Source of the DNA: Corynebacterium mendelii
Lineage (GTDB): Bacteria > Actinomycetota > Actinomycetes > Mycobacteriales > Mycobacteriaceae
Direction: 5' to 3'
Assembly: GCF_017307055.1 (NCBI RefSeq)
Contig: NZ_JAFLEQ010000003.1
Coordinates: forward strand, 181,747-245,746
Length of the DNA stretch: 64,000 nucleotides
Shown here: piece after piece, positions 16,820-25,503 of the stretch
Layout of the letters: each line of letters opens with the position of its first letter
Numbering within the stretch: the first letter of the stretch is position 1
Notes under the pieces: generated by a model
Database searches by the model: none
Seen by the model: the letters and a program-made list of their open reading frames with translations, nothing else
Told to the model about the DNA's origin: nothing
Program-made: the position numbers and the translations under genes

Positions 16820-16867
16820 CCAGCCCGGAAAAAGCGGTGCAGCAACCGGCGGTGGCACACCGGTTGA

Positions 16868-16914
16868 AAACAACCCGCGGACCCATCTTTTTTAAGGTCC
16901 GCGGGTTGTTTGCG
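16868..16914 (+). terminator. Terminator of tex
   Basis: A 16-bp perfect stem (16868-16883 with 16896-16911) with a 12-nt loop; the 3' arm ends TTGTTTG. It marks the left boundary of the accessory island. Confidence 0.75.
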
Positions 16915-17196
16915 TCCAACCGGGGGTGGTCACCGGCGGCGCAGGCACTGTCCAAGCGGCCACCCACCCCCGTCACACGGGCTGTCTGGAACTGAAGAAA
17001 TCTCTTTCGGCAAGGGGCAATGGCGCATCAGGCAGGTGGGCGGCAGTAGTGTCCGGGACTTCCCGGATAGAGGCTGTCGCGTAGGGTGTTGTAAAAAAGT
17101 TCAGGCACAACCACTTGTTTTGCCGCCGTATCCGGCGGTGTGGTATCCGGTATGCCACGTGCCCTTGTGTCACGCAGAAGATAAAGGACACCAACA
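16915..17196 (+). other. Upstream region of the accessory island
   Basis: No gene supported. It holds an A/T-rich patch (about 17085-17100, GTTGTAAAAAAG) that may include the promoter of the DUF4132 gene. A good AAAGGA site precedes ATG 17197 by 8 nt. Confidence 0.35.
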
Positions 17197-18066
17197 ATGA
17201 CCATCTGTGACGACCAGCTCGACTGGATTGAAGCCGAGGGCTACCACCTGGCATTGGACGGCAGCGAGATTGTCTGCCGCAATGCCAAGGGCACGAAGCT
17301 TAAAACCGTGCCGGCGAAAGCCCGCAAGACCGGGCAGTACCAGGAGCTTCTCGCCACCCGGGATTTTCTTGACCAGCACACCGACCAATGCAAATCCACT
17401 GTGTTGGCCTGGTTTTTGGCAGGGGAGGAAATACCGGTCGTATTACTCGGACAGGTGTGGACGGATCCGGCGTGGCGGCACTGGCTTGAGGATTTGGTGG
17501 TGTGCAGCAGCGGCACAGTCGGCCTGCTCAAAGGTGCGGATGAGAACAATCTGCACCTGGTTGATCTTGACGGCGAAAGCGTGACTGTCACCGTCACTGA
17601 TACGGCAGTTGCCACGATTCCCCACCCGGCAGGCATGGTGGATATCGACGATTGGCGGGAATTCGCCGTTGAACTCGGCGTGCACCAGAACCTTGACCAG
17701 CTGCTGCGGGAAATCCATCCCAAACCGGCCGATGAGAAAACCCAGCGGGAAGCAGTCCGGGCCTATGACGGGGGCGTCTATGAGCAGGCCTCCCACTTGT
17801 TGGGGCGGGGCAGGGGCGGCGGATTCAAAACCAGCCTGCAGGAAATCAGTGTCACCGTCACCGAAAACGGGGTCAACACCACAGCCGTTTTGGACGTCAC
17901 AGCCTGGTCCCCGGAAGACGAAGCAACACTGGGCACTCTGGGCTTTACCCGTTCCGGGCGCACGGTGGCACTCGCCGATGTCGGCCCGGTCGCCTGGTCG
18001 GAGGGCATCCGCATGGCCGAATACATCTACTCCGCCCGCACCAAGGAAAAAGACACCAAAAACTAG
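17197..18066 (+). CDS. Short DUF4132-like protein
   Basis: 289 residues with a good ribosome-binding site. It resembles the C-terminal part of DUF4132 proteins (E. coli YehI/MolR, over 1200 residues): LDWIEAEGYHLALDGSEI and RNAKGTKLKTVP at the start, then the helical block YQELLATRDFLDQHTDQ, the 'W..lv' block VWTDPAWRHWLEDLVV, and ATIPHPAGMVDIDDWREFAVELG. This last matches the family's 'v.iaHPlhl....W...f.d' pattern. WGR and N-terminal helical regions are absent, so this is a free-standing C-terminal module. The biochemical role is unknown. It is the first gene of the MoxR/VWA island, 123 nt before the 1552-residue gene. Assignment rests on pattern memory. Confidence 0.65.
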   Translation: MTICDDQLDWIEAEGYHLALDGSEIVCRNAKGTKLKTVPAKARKTGQYQELLATRDFLDQHTDQCKSTVLAWFLAGEEIPVVLLGQVWTDPAWRHWLEDLVVCSSGTVGLLKGADENNLHLVDLDGESVTVTVTDTAVATIPHPAGMVDIDDWREFAVELGVHQNLDQLLREIHPKPADEKTQREAVRAYDGGVYEQASHLLGRGRGGGFKTSLQEISVTVTENGVNTTAVLDVTAWSPEDEATLGTLGFTRSGRTVALADVGPVAWSEGIRMAEYIYSARTKEKDTKN

Positions 18067-18189
18067 CGTCTGCAACGACTTTTCAGCACCAGTTTTCCAC
18101 CACCCCTGTCGGCCGGATTCCCCGGCAGGCCCGCCACCGGCAGGTGTGTATCCCCGGGCGGGAACAACAACAACCGATTGGACCACCAC

Positions 18190-21100
18190 ATGACTGCGCC
18201 GACGACCCCCAGTGCCGCGGAGAAACTGCGTGCCGGACATACCCTGCCGCCGGGCCACCCCCTTGATCCGGGTACCAAAGCCGTGGTGTTGATGGCGGTG
18301 ACCTATACCTCCGGTACCCGAACCATGGTGCGCCTGGTGCCCGAGCCGCTGATCCAGGCCGAAGACATTGCCATGAAAACCCTGGGATACACCAACCACA
18401 AGGTCACACCCGTCGGCCGCACCCGTCCGGTGGCCGTGGGTTTTCCCGCCTGGCCGATTCTGGTGGATCCGGGAAACGCCCGCCACGCCCTGAATCTGGT
18501 GGGGGATGTGCAGTGGGCGAAAAGAGCGGTGAATTCCCGCGCCAAGGATGTCAAAGACCGTTTCGACACCCTGGCCGCTGAACTGGGTAAATCGGCCCCG
18601 CATTTTGTGCCGCCGCTTCTGGAGGAAGTGGCCCGTCTGTTCCACGGGGTCGGCAACCAGCAGTTTGCCAAACAGTTTTTCGGCAAAGCCCGGGAAGCCG
18701 AGCGTGCCTACAACATCGATATTGATCCGGTCCGTCACCGGGCGGCCTTCACCGAATTCGCGGCCCTGGGTGTTGCCGGTGCCCGGGAGTTGACCGCGGA
18801 AGCCACGGCCTGCCTGGAGCGTTTCGATGATCCGAAAGACGCCCTCGACTATTTCATTGAACTCAACACCGACCGGATCACCGCCGGGCAGCCGCCGTAT
18901 GCGTACTTGGCCCGGGATACCCGCAAAATCGGCAAAGCCGCGGGGTTGACACCCGCCGAAGCCGATGCCCTGCTGTTCGAGCACATTATCGGCCTGGCAG
19001 CTGTGCGCCGTGCACCGGCCGGGTTTTTCAAAGCCGTCGGAAAATCCCTGGCCCACTGGGCGAGAAAACATCCGGACGCCCAGGAATGGTTGTGTGACGA
19101 CAGGCCCGCCGAAATGGAGGTCGAAGACTACTTCCAGCTGCTCATTGATGCCGGGGTGACGAAAGAGACCGACAAAGACCACACCACAACCCGCGACCTG
19201 CTGTTGCGGCTGTGCGGATATTTGGAAACAGACTGGCAGTCGGTGCGCCCCGCCAACCTCATCGCCGCCATCGACAGCCACCATGACGCATTGAACGGGG
19301 TGGACTACCGGCCCAAAGCCATCAGGGGATTGAGCCTTGATCTGCTCGATGCGCTGGCCGCGGCAGGGGTTCAGTTCCCGGATGTTGATTCATCCGATAC
19401 CGACTACACCGCACGGTTGGGCACCTCCTGGGATGGGTGGCTTCAAGCAGGCAAACAACCGGACAACCGCAACCGTGATCTTATGGCACTGGCGGCCCAT
19501 CCCACGCTGTCTGTGCGGGCCGCCCACGATTTGAACGCGAATGCCATTGATGAACACCTGGACAGTTTGCTCGCGCACCCCGGATCCCGCGAGTTGCTGG
19601 CCCGGGCGCTGGATGTGATCGCGGGCGACCGTGCCACATGCACCGGCAGCATCAAAGAACTGGAAAAGTTCACCGACAACATCCTGCCCCACCTGAACGA
19701 TCCGCGGCTGACAGACGTCAACCCGGACGCGATGGAGAAAATCTTCGCCTTCGACCAGGTTGCGGAGGTTGCCTCCAGTCTGCGCACCGGTGTGGCCGCC
19801 GAATACACCTTCCCCGCACTGGAGGAAGCCGTAGCCTACGTCCGTGCCCGCCACCTGGAAGACACCGGCGACAATGCCGTGCCCGGAAACTGGGAACAGG
19901 ATCCGGTACAACTGCACGAATCATTCCCCAACCAGGCGGTGACCTGCGGCGACCACATTGCGGTGGTGACGCCGAAGAAAATGATTGCTACCGGCACGCT
20001 TCCGCGGGGAGTGGAAATGGTGGTCGGGGTGCGCACCGTCAAAGACCGGGTGCGGGTCAGCTACCGCGGCAGCAACGGGTATGTGGAGCACATCTACTGG
20101 CTGGGTGAGCAGGCCGCCCACAAAACCGACAACTATGTGTGGCATTCCAATGGCGGATCCTATTCCTACGAAATCGGGGCCGGTCGTGTGGTTGCCAATG
20201 GTCTTGTCGCCGACGGCGACACAGCAGACGACCGATGCGACTCGAATGTTCTGGTCACCCCAAACAGCATTATCGGTGTTCCCCACTGGGACCGTGCCCA
20301 TGCCAGGGTCTACGACCGGAAAACCGGTGAAAAAACCGGGGAAGTCAACCTTTACACTTGGCCTGCAACGCTGAAAAACCTGGGGGTTCCGGTCGATAAA
20401 CTCGATATGGACGGCCTTCCGGCATTCGACAGCCCGGAACAGTTCTACCGCGCCGGCGAAGACAGGGCACAATGCGACCTGGGATATGTGACCTGTATGC
20501 CGGTGACTGATCTGACAGCCGCTTCCCCCATGGGATCTGTCGGTGGCTGGCACCTGTCCTTCCCCGTCGATCAGGCGGGCGATAACTGCGTGGTCGGAGC
20601 TCTTGGTACGTTCCGCACCACCGGCAAAGGCCTGACGATCGGGGCGGCGATCGCGCGTCCCGGCGGGGGAGTGTGGCTGCACACCAGTGAAGGTCTCATT
20701 GATGCCGAGACGTTGAAACAGGTGCCCAGAACCCTGGAAGCCGACGGCCGGGAAAGCTTTCTGGATGGTCTTCTGATCAACCAGCTGCACTTTATTGCCC
20801 CCAGGGACGAAAACGTCAGCCGCCTGCTGCGCAGCGTGACCGCTGACACGGCCCGTGATTTGCTTGATCCCACCCGCAGTGAACAGCAACGCAAAGACCG
20901 GATCGGGAAGGTGTTTGCCACTGCCGACCCGGTGTTGATCGAAGCCATCGACGGCGTTGTGGTGCAGGTCAACCAGGTGCACGAAGAAATCAAAAAACAA
21001 CGCGCCACCCTGGATGCGGCCGTGGAGACCGACCACGGTGTACCGCAGCCCACAGAACAAGTCGAAGACCTGCTGGAACTGCTCGGCAACGGAAACACCA

Positions 21101-22848
21101 TCGATTACGGGCGCAAACTTGCCAAGCTCGTTGACGCCATCACCACCAACACGCTGTCCGACTACGAGCCGGAAGAGAACTTCAACCCCGGTTTCATGGG
21201 TTACGAGCAGGCCTTGCTGACGATTGCGGCATCCCCGCTTCTGGCCGAACCGGTGCGCAACGATTTTGTGGGGTTTGTCCGTGCCATCCATGCCCTGGGA
21301 GCAACCTGTACCGGCTGGCGGCGGGTGATCGCCCATTCACCGGACCAGGAAGCGGGAAACTGGCCGCGGAAAGGATTCCACGACGGGGTTTTGGTGTGGG
21401 GCTGCGACTGGAATTGGCGCGACGGATCCCGGCACGAAGAACGCCATCTTCTCGCCCCTGTCGCTTTGACCCGGTGGCAGTCGGTGGCGCTGCCGCAGGC
21501 GACAGACACAACCCTTGACAAAGACACCTTCACCGTCGCACTGGAAGCAATCGAGACAGCCCGCACCGCCACTTCGACAGCAGAAAATGAACCGGCTGAG
21601 GCGTCCGGTGCCCAGGCCGTGGTGGCCGCGAACCTGGAGAAATCACTGGAGGAAATCTCGCAGGCCACGGTTTTCCCGGTCTCTGCGCTGCGCTACCTGT
21701 TCGGTGCCTATGTGGGCCGCCACAGCTGGCAGCACAGTTTCCTAAGTAAAGAGCAGCGGGAACTGCTCGGTTTCACGGTGGCGGAAGCCGCGGCAGCGAA
21801 AAGCCTCATGCAGCAGCTCACCCCCGACGAAGTCCGGGAGTTGTTGGCGGCTGCCTTCAACCCGGCAAGGCCGGCGGATATTGCGGTTGGCCACCTCAAC
21901 ACCGCGCGGGTGATCGCCACCGCCAACCGGCTGATGGGTGAGCCGAAGGTTCGCCTGTCAGCTGAAGAATGGAGCCGCCAGATCGCAGTCGAAGGCACCA
22001 GCTACTGGTGCAGCTGTATTGGCAGTGTGCTGCACGGCGAGTCGATTGCGGAGGAAAGCCGCAACTACACCGGTAATCATCCGCGGGACGAGTACCTGTC
22101 GTTGATTGTTCGTCTGGCTGCCGAATGCCGCCTGGATCCGGATAGTGCCGCCTGGCTTGCAGGACAGCTGCAGGCAGCGAAAGACCATGTATTCTCCCAG
22201 CCGGAGGAGCTGCGGAAAAAGTGGGACGCGGAAGTTCCCATCCCGAGTCCTTTCGACAACGCCGAGAAATACGTCGATGAAAAACAGGTGCCGAATGTGT
22301 GCCGCATGATTGCCGCCGGGTGGGCTGATGGGTTGATCCAGTGGTTGCGTACGTCGCAGTTCCCGGCGGCGGGGAATCGTTTTGATCCGGTTGTCAGTGT
22401 GCCGGGGTTGGTGGAAGAGGTTTCCAAAGTTAAGGGTGTTTCTTCTGCTGCGGCGCGCTATTACCTGCAGCTTCTGGCTTTGCAGTTCCCGTCGGACAAG
22501 ATCGTTCGGGAGTTGAATGGGTGGAAGAAGAGGGATATTGATCAGGCTGCGGGGGAGTTGGTTGCTGCTGGTGTGGTGGTTGAGGGCAGTCGGAAGGGTG
22601 CCGGGCGGAAGGTGTTTTTGCCGGGTGGTTGGTTGGAGGCGTCTGCGCCGAATAAGCCGATGGAGGTGTGGAAGGCGCCGCATTATCTGTTGTGGGAGGA
22701 TACGCGGGTGAAAGCGGTGGTGAAGGGGTGTCCGCCGTTGGTGCCTGCACACGAGTTGTTTGCTGATGTGTGGCAGCGGATTGTTGATGGTGATCAGCCG
22801 GGGTATGAGGAGTTGCGGACCAGCCAGTACCGCCGGAAACGCCGGTAA
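18190..22848 (+). CDS. Very large helical protein with C-terminal winged-helix-like domain
   Basis: 1552 residues from ATG 18190 (a TTG four codons earlier is less likely). No signal peptide or membrane span. Mostly predicted helices, with no recognised nucleotide-binding motif. The N-terminal ~300 residues contain many short acidic/basic helices (FFGKAREAERAYNIDIDP, LLFEHIIGLAAVRRAP). A central region (about 560-900) is richer in strands. The C-terminal segment (about 1415-1490) looks like a winged helix: SAAARYYLQLLALQFPSD, LNGWKKRDIDQAAGELVAAG, GAGRKVFLPGGWLEA. Large 'DNA-binding' proteins of this type occur beside MoxR/DUF5682/VWA/SWIM clusters in other actinobacteria, as I recall. Codon usage changes sharply near 22310, with G/T-ending codons replacing C/A-ending ones, so the C-terminal ~180 codons may have a different origin. 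Confidence 0.6.
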   Translation: MTAPTTPSAAEKLRAGHTLPPGHPLDPGTKAVVLMAVTYTSGTRTMVRLVPEPLIQAEDIAMKTLGYTNHKVTPVGRTRPVAVGFPAWPILVDPGNARHALNLVGDVQWAKRAVNSRAKDVKDRFDTLAAELGKSAPHFVPPLLEEVARLFHGVGNQQFAKQFFGKAREAERAYNIDIDPVRHRAAFTEFAALGVAGARELTAEATACLERFDDPKDALDYFIELNTDRITAGQPPYAYLARDTRKIGKAAGLTPAEADALLFEHIIGLAAVRRAPAGFFKAVGKSLAHWARKHPDAQEWLCDDRPAEMEVEDYFQLLIDAGVTKETDKDHTTTRDLLLRLCGYLETDWQSVRPANLIAAIDSHHDALNGVDYRPKAIRGLSLDLLDALAAAGVQFPDVDSSDTDYTARLGTSWDGWLQAGKQPDNRNRDLMALAAHPTLSVRAAHDLNANAIDEHLDSLLAHPGSRELLARALDVIAGDRATCTGSIKELEKFTDNILPHLNDPRLTDVNPDAMEKIFAFDQVAEVASSLRTGVAAEYTFPALEEAVAYVRARHLEDTGDNAVPGNWEQDPVQLHESFPNQAVTCGDHIAVVTPKKMIATGTLPRGVEMVVGVRTVKDRVRVSYRGSNGYVEHIYWLGEQAAHKTDNYVWHSNGGSYSYEIGAGRVVANGLVADGDTADDRCDSNVLVTPNSIIGVPHWDRAHARVYDRKTGEKTGEVNLYTWPATLKNLGVPVDKLDMDGLPAFDSPEQFYRAGEDRAQCDLGYVTCMPVTDLTAASPMGSVGGWHLSFPVDQAGDNCVVGALGTFRTTGKGLTIGAAIARPGGGVWLHTSEGLIDAETLKQVPRTLEADGRESFLDGLLINQLHFIAPRDENVSRLLRSVTADTARDLLDPTRSEQQRKDRIGKVFATADPVLIEAIDGVVVQVNQVHEEIKKQRATLDAAVETDHGVPQPTEQVEDLLELLGNGNTIDYGRKLAKLVDAITTNTLSDYEPEENFNPGFMGYEQALLTIAASPLLAEPVRNDFVGFVRAIHALGATCTGWRRVIAHSPDQEAGNWPRKGFHDGVLVWGCDWNWRDGSRHEERHLLAPVALTRWQSVALPQATDTTLDKDTFTVALEAIETARTATSTAENEPAEASGAQAVVAANLEKSLEEISQATVFPVSALRYLFGAYVGRHSWQHSFLSKEQRELLGFTVAEAAAAKSLMQQLTPDEVRELLAAAFNPARPADIAVGHLNTARVIATANRLMGEPKVRLSAEEWSRQIAVEGTSYWCSCIGSVLHGESIAEESRNYTGNHPRDEYLSLIVRLAAECRLDPDSAAWLAGQLQAAKDHVFSQPEELRKKWDAEVPIPSPFDNAEKYVDEKQVPNVCRMIAAGWADGLIQWLRTSQFPAAGNRFDPVVSVPGLVEEVSKVKGVSSAAARYYLQLLALQFPSDKIVRELNGWKKRDIDQAAGELVAAGVVVEGSRKGAGRKVFLPGGWLEASAPNKPMEVWKAPHYLLWEDTRVKAVVKGCPPLVPAHELFADVWQRIVDGDQPGYEELRTSQYRRKRR

Positions 22849-22866
22849 GCATCCTGCCGCGGGCTG

Positions 22867-22872
22867 TAGTAT
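22867..22872 (+). promoter_or_regulatory. Possible -10 box between the large gene and the membrane-protein gene
   Basis: TAGTAT shortly after the large gene's stop. Transcription from it would begin near 22880; the nearest ATG (22882) is in a non-coding frame, so the membrane protein would start further down at 22962 or 22977. Confidence 0.35.
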
Positions 22873-22961
22873 TGGAGCGCAATGGCCACACCATGCAACT
22901 CCCCGCCCCTGCAGTCCCACGGGCGGTCCCGGCCTGACCGCATCCCGGTGGTGGTTGCCCG

Positions 22962-24128
22962 GTGTGCCTGTCGGCAATGCTGGGCCTCGTTTTCTCCCCG
23001 GACACGATTGCCGGCGTTTATGTGCGCGGGCTTACTGCAGGCCACGTCACCGACAGCAGCCCGCGAAACAATCTTGCGGCGGAGTCCGGCCGCAACGAGC
23101 GGCCGGAACCATCCGATGTCGGCTACCCCGGGGAAGTGGCCGGCGGCAACCACAACAGCAGTGATGGTGCAACCGGTGACGGTGCCTACCGGGAGGCCAC
23201 CGGCCAGCCCGAAGCCGACGGCGATAACCCGGTGCCCGGGATTCCCTTTGACCCTTCCGGGAAGCAGCAGGCGGATTCGGCTGAAGAAGGAGCAATTCCG
23301 GCGCCACCTCTGGGGGATGAACAGTTGCGGATATCCTCCGAGTCACTGTTCGGGGAGTCGGATGCCGCCGACGCTGCAGCAGTACCCGGAATACACACCC
23401 CGCCGACTGTCGGTGACAGGACTGATACCCGTAAACAATGTCCGGTGGACGGCTCCGGCAGCGGGCAGCCGGATGTTTTCTACTTCGGCAGTTTTGATGC
23501 TGCAACCGGTGACGGTTACCTGCCGCCGGATGTCCGTGACACCGGCACCTCCGGCGACGGTGATACTGCGGCTATGTGGGGTGCTGCGGGCATGGCCCTG
23601 GCGATGTCGGCTATGTGGGGTGCAACCGTGGTCAGCAGAAAACGCCGGGGTGCCCGCACGACGGAGGGGCCTGCGGCTGCATCAGACGGTTTGCCGCCGC
23701 AGGCGTCGGTGTTGCCGGTCAATGGTGTGGTCGGCCGGTTGGTCTCGTATCTGCGCAAGGACGAACAGCTCAAGCGCGAAGCTGAACGGATGTACAACGA
23801 AATCATGGAGGAACGTGTCGCGGCCTGGGACAGCAACCCGGCCCACATTGCTGTTGACAAGGGGCTCGACGACATCGACGACAAAGACATCGACGATGGC
23901 TTCGACGACGATTTTGAGATCATCCACCTTACCGGGCACACCCCGTGTGAGATGCGGGATACCACCACCGACACCGTCTCCTACGACACCGGTGACACCT
24001 ATCCGGCCGGCGGCCACCCGTCACGGGGTGCCCGAGGACTGTTGTCCCGGTTGATCGGCGGCCGCACCGACGATGACCCGGTCGAGCGGTACCGCAGGGA
24101 ACACGGCCCGGGCGGGTCACGTCTGTGA
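22962..24128 (+). CDS. Single-span acidic membrane protein of the MoxR/VWA island
   Basis: 388 residues from GTG 22962; ATG 22977 is the other candidate. The frame is chosen for its acidic, Gly/Asp-rich composition; the +1 frame over the same bases gives an Arg/Pro/Ser-rich shadow. The N-terminus is mildly hydrophobic (MLGLVFSPDTIAGVYV), possibly a signal sequence. Then come a Gly/Asp/Pro-rich region to about 200, one membrane span (about 204-222, AGMALAMSAMWGATVV) followed by basic SRKRRGAR (stop-transfer), and a cytoplasmic tail. The tail has a helical segment (LRKDEQLKREAERMYNEIMEE) and a very acidic patch (GLDDIDDKDIDDGFDDDFE). No known domain. It sits between the large protein and the MoxR ATPase and could anchor the system at the membrane. 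Confidence 0.6.
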   Translation: MCLSAMLGLVFSPDTIAGVYVRGLTAGHVTDSSPRNNLAAESGRNERPEPSDVGYPGEVAGGNHNSSDGATGDGAYREATGQPEADGDNPVPGIPFDPSGKQQADSAEEGAIPAPPLGDEQLRISSESLFGESDAADAAAVPGIHTPPTVGDRTDTRKQCPVDGSGSGQPDVFYFGSFDAATGDGYLPPDVRDTGTSGDGDTAAMWGAAGMALAMSAMWGATVVSRKRRGARTTEGPAAASDGLPPQASVLPVNGVVGRLVSYLRKDEQLKREAERMYNEIMEERVAAWDSNPAHIAVDKGLDDIDDKDIDDGFDDDFEIIHLTGHTPCEMRDTTTDTVSYDTGDTYPAGGHPSRGARGLLSRLIGGRTDDDPVERYRREHGPGGSRL

Positions 24129-24328
24129 CTCACGGTCAGCTGCGGCACCGCCGGGGGACAGCCGTTTTCTTCCCGGCCCCACCCGCGTCAGGCACATGGC
24201 CGCGCCGATCGTGGCACCATGGACTGACCACGCCGCCCGCCAGTGCACCCACCGGCGGGCAGGCCGCGGTTTTCTTGTTTTGTTATCCGCCACCGGTTTT
24301 TCCACCAGACAGACAGGGCACCACCGAT

Positions 24329-25498
24329 ATGGCCGACACCACCGCCACCCAAGTTCAGGCCGCGGAAGAACGCTTCGCCGATGAGCTGGCGTTTCTTGCC
24401 GTCCAGGACACCGGTCCCAGGCCGCCCGGATGGGCGATGACCCCGCGGGCGGTGGTGGATTTCATCTGTGGTGTGCAGGGGCTGCGACTGGACAAAGCCG
24501 CCGCTGCCAAGCACCCGGATCTGCCGGCGCGCAGGGACATCAGCCCGAAATTCATCGGTGACAAGGCCATTGTGCAGCGCTGCGTGGTCACCCTGGCCGG
24601 CGCCAGGGCGCTGCTGCTCACCGGGGAGCCGGGAACCGCCAAATCGATGCTGTCCGAACTGTTGGCGGCGGCTATTTCCGGCACCAGTGCTTTCGTGGTG
24701 CAGGGATCGGCGGGAACCACCGAAGACCAGCTGCGCTACGGGTGGAACTACGCGCAGCTCCTGGCCGAGGGTCCCTCACCCCAGGCGCTGGTTCCCTCCG
24801 CGGTGATGGCGGCGATGCGGAAGGGAACAATCGTCCGTGTCGAAGAGATCACCCGCATGCTGCCCGAAATCCAGGACGCACTGGTGCCGGTGCTGTCCGA
24901 GAGGAGAATCTCGGTTGCCGAACTCGGTGACGAAACCGTCTACGCACGGGAGGGGTTCAGTGTCATTGCCACGGCGAACCTGCGGGACAAAGGGGTCAGT
25001 GACATGTCGGCTGCCCTGAAACGGCGCTTCAACTTCGAACGCATCGACCCGATCGCCGACCGGGATGCCGAGCGCCGGCTGGTTGCCCGCGCCACCCGGC
25101 AGGCGCTGGACAAAGCTGCGGTGCATGTGCCGGTCGACACCCGGGTCGTCGACACCCTGGTGACAATATTCAGGGATTTACGCCGTGGCATCACCGACGA
25201 AGGGTGGCCGGTCGACAAGCCCTCCACCACCATGTCGACGGCCGAAGCGGTGGCGATCTCCTCGTCGCTGGCCTTTGACGGTGTCTATTTCCCGTCCGGA
25301 AAAGACCCGGTGGCCGATATTCCCGGCCATATTGCCGGCGCGGTACGCACCAACGACGACAAAGACACCGCCCGCCTGGCCGCCTACTTCGACACGGTCG
25401 TCAAACGCCGGGCGGAACAAAACCAGTCCGGCGCAACCGGCGACACCGCCGATCCGTGGACGGTGTTGTGGCAGGCCCGCACCGACATCGTCCGCTGA
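24329..25498 (+). CDS. MoxR-family AAA+ ATPase (YehL-like)
   Basis: 389 residues from ATG 24329. AAA+ motifs: Walker A GEPGTAKS (99-106), Walker B region TIVRVEEITRMLPE (about 167-180) in which the usual Asp-Glu reads Glu-Glu, sensor 1 IATANLRDKG (213-222), and an arginine-finger segment ALKRRFNFERI (229-239). MoxR proteins are ring ATPases that remodel or activate client proteins, usually together with a VWA partner. The downstream gene, 5 nt away, carries a VWA domain. The 'EE' form is, from memory, shared with YehL-type members of this branch, so it need not mean loss of ATPase activity. The pair recalls the ChlI/ChlD logic of Mg chelatase, but no chelatase substrate genes are nearby. Confidence 0.88.
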   Translation: MADTTATQVQAAEERFADELAFLAVQDTGPRPPGWAMTPRAVVDFICGVQGLRLDKAAAAKHPDLPARRDISPKFIGDKAIVQRCVVTLAGARALLLTGEPGTAKSMLSELLAAAISGTSAFVVQGSAGTTEDQLRYGWNYAQLLAEGPSPQALVPSAVMAAMRKGTIVRVEEITRMLPEIQDALVPVLSERRISVAELGDETVYAREGFSVIATANLRDKGVSDMSAALKRRFNFERIDPIADRDAERRLVARATRQALDKAAVHVPVDTRVVDTLVTIFRDLRRGITDEGWPVDKPSTTMSTAEAVAISSSLAFDGVYFPSGKDPVADIPGHIAGAVRTNDDKDTARLAAYFDTVVKRRAEQNQSGATGDTADPWTVLWQARTDIVR

Positions 25499-25503
25499 CC
25501 CCC

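Noticed and set aside
17443-19284. 613-residue antisense frame over the DUF4132 and large genes
   Set aside because: Long antisense frames are expected from GC-rich third positions; the product is Gly/His/Arg-rich with no domain, and the sense genes are well supported.
22882-24054. 390-residue frame starting at ATG 22882, at leaderless distance from TAGTAT
   Set aside because: Product is Arg/Pro/Ser/Thr-rich as expected for an out-of-frame reading; the overlapping frame from 22962 is acidic, has a membrane span and a natural composition.
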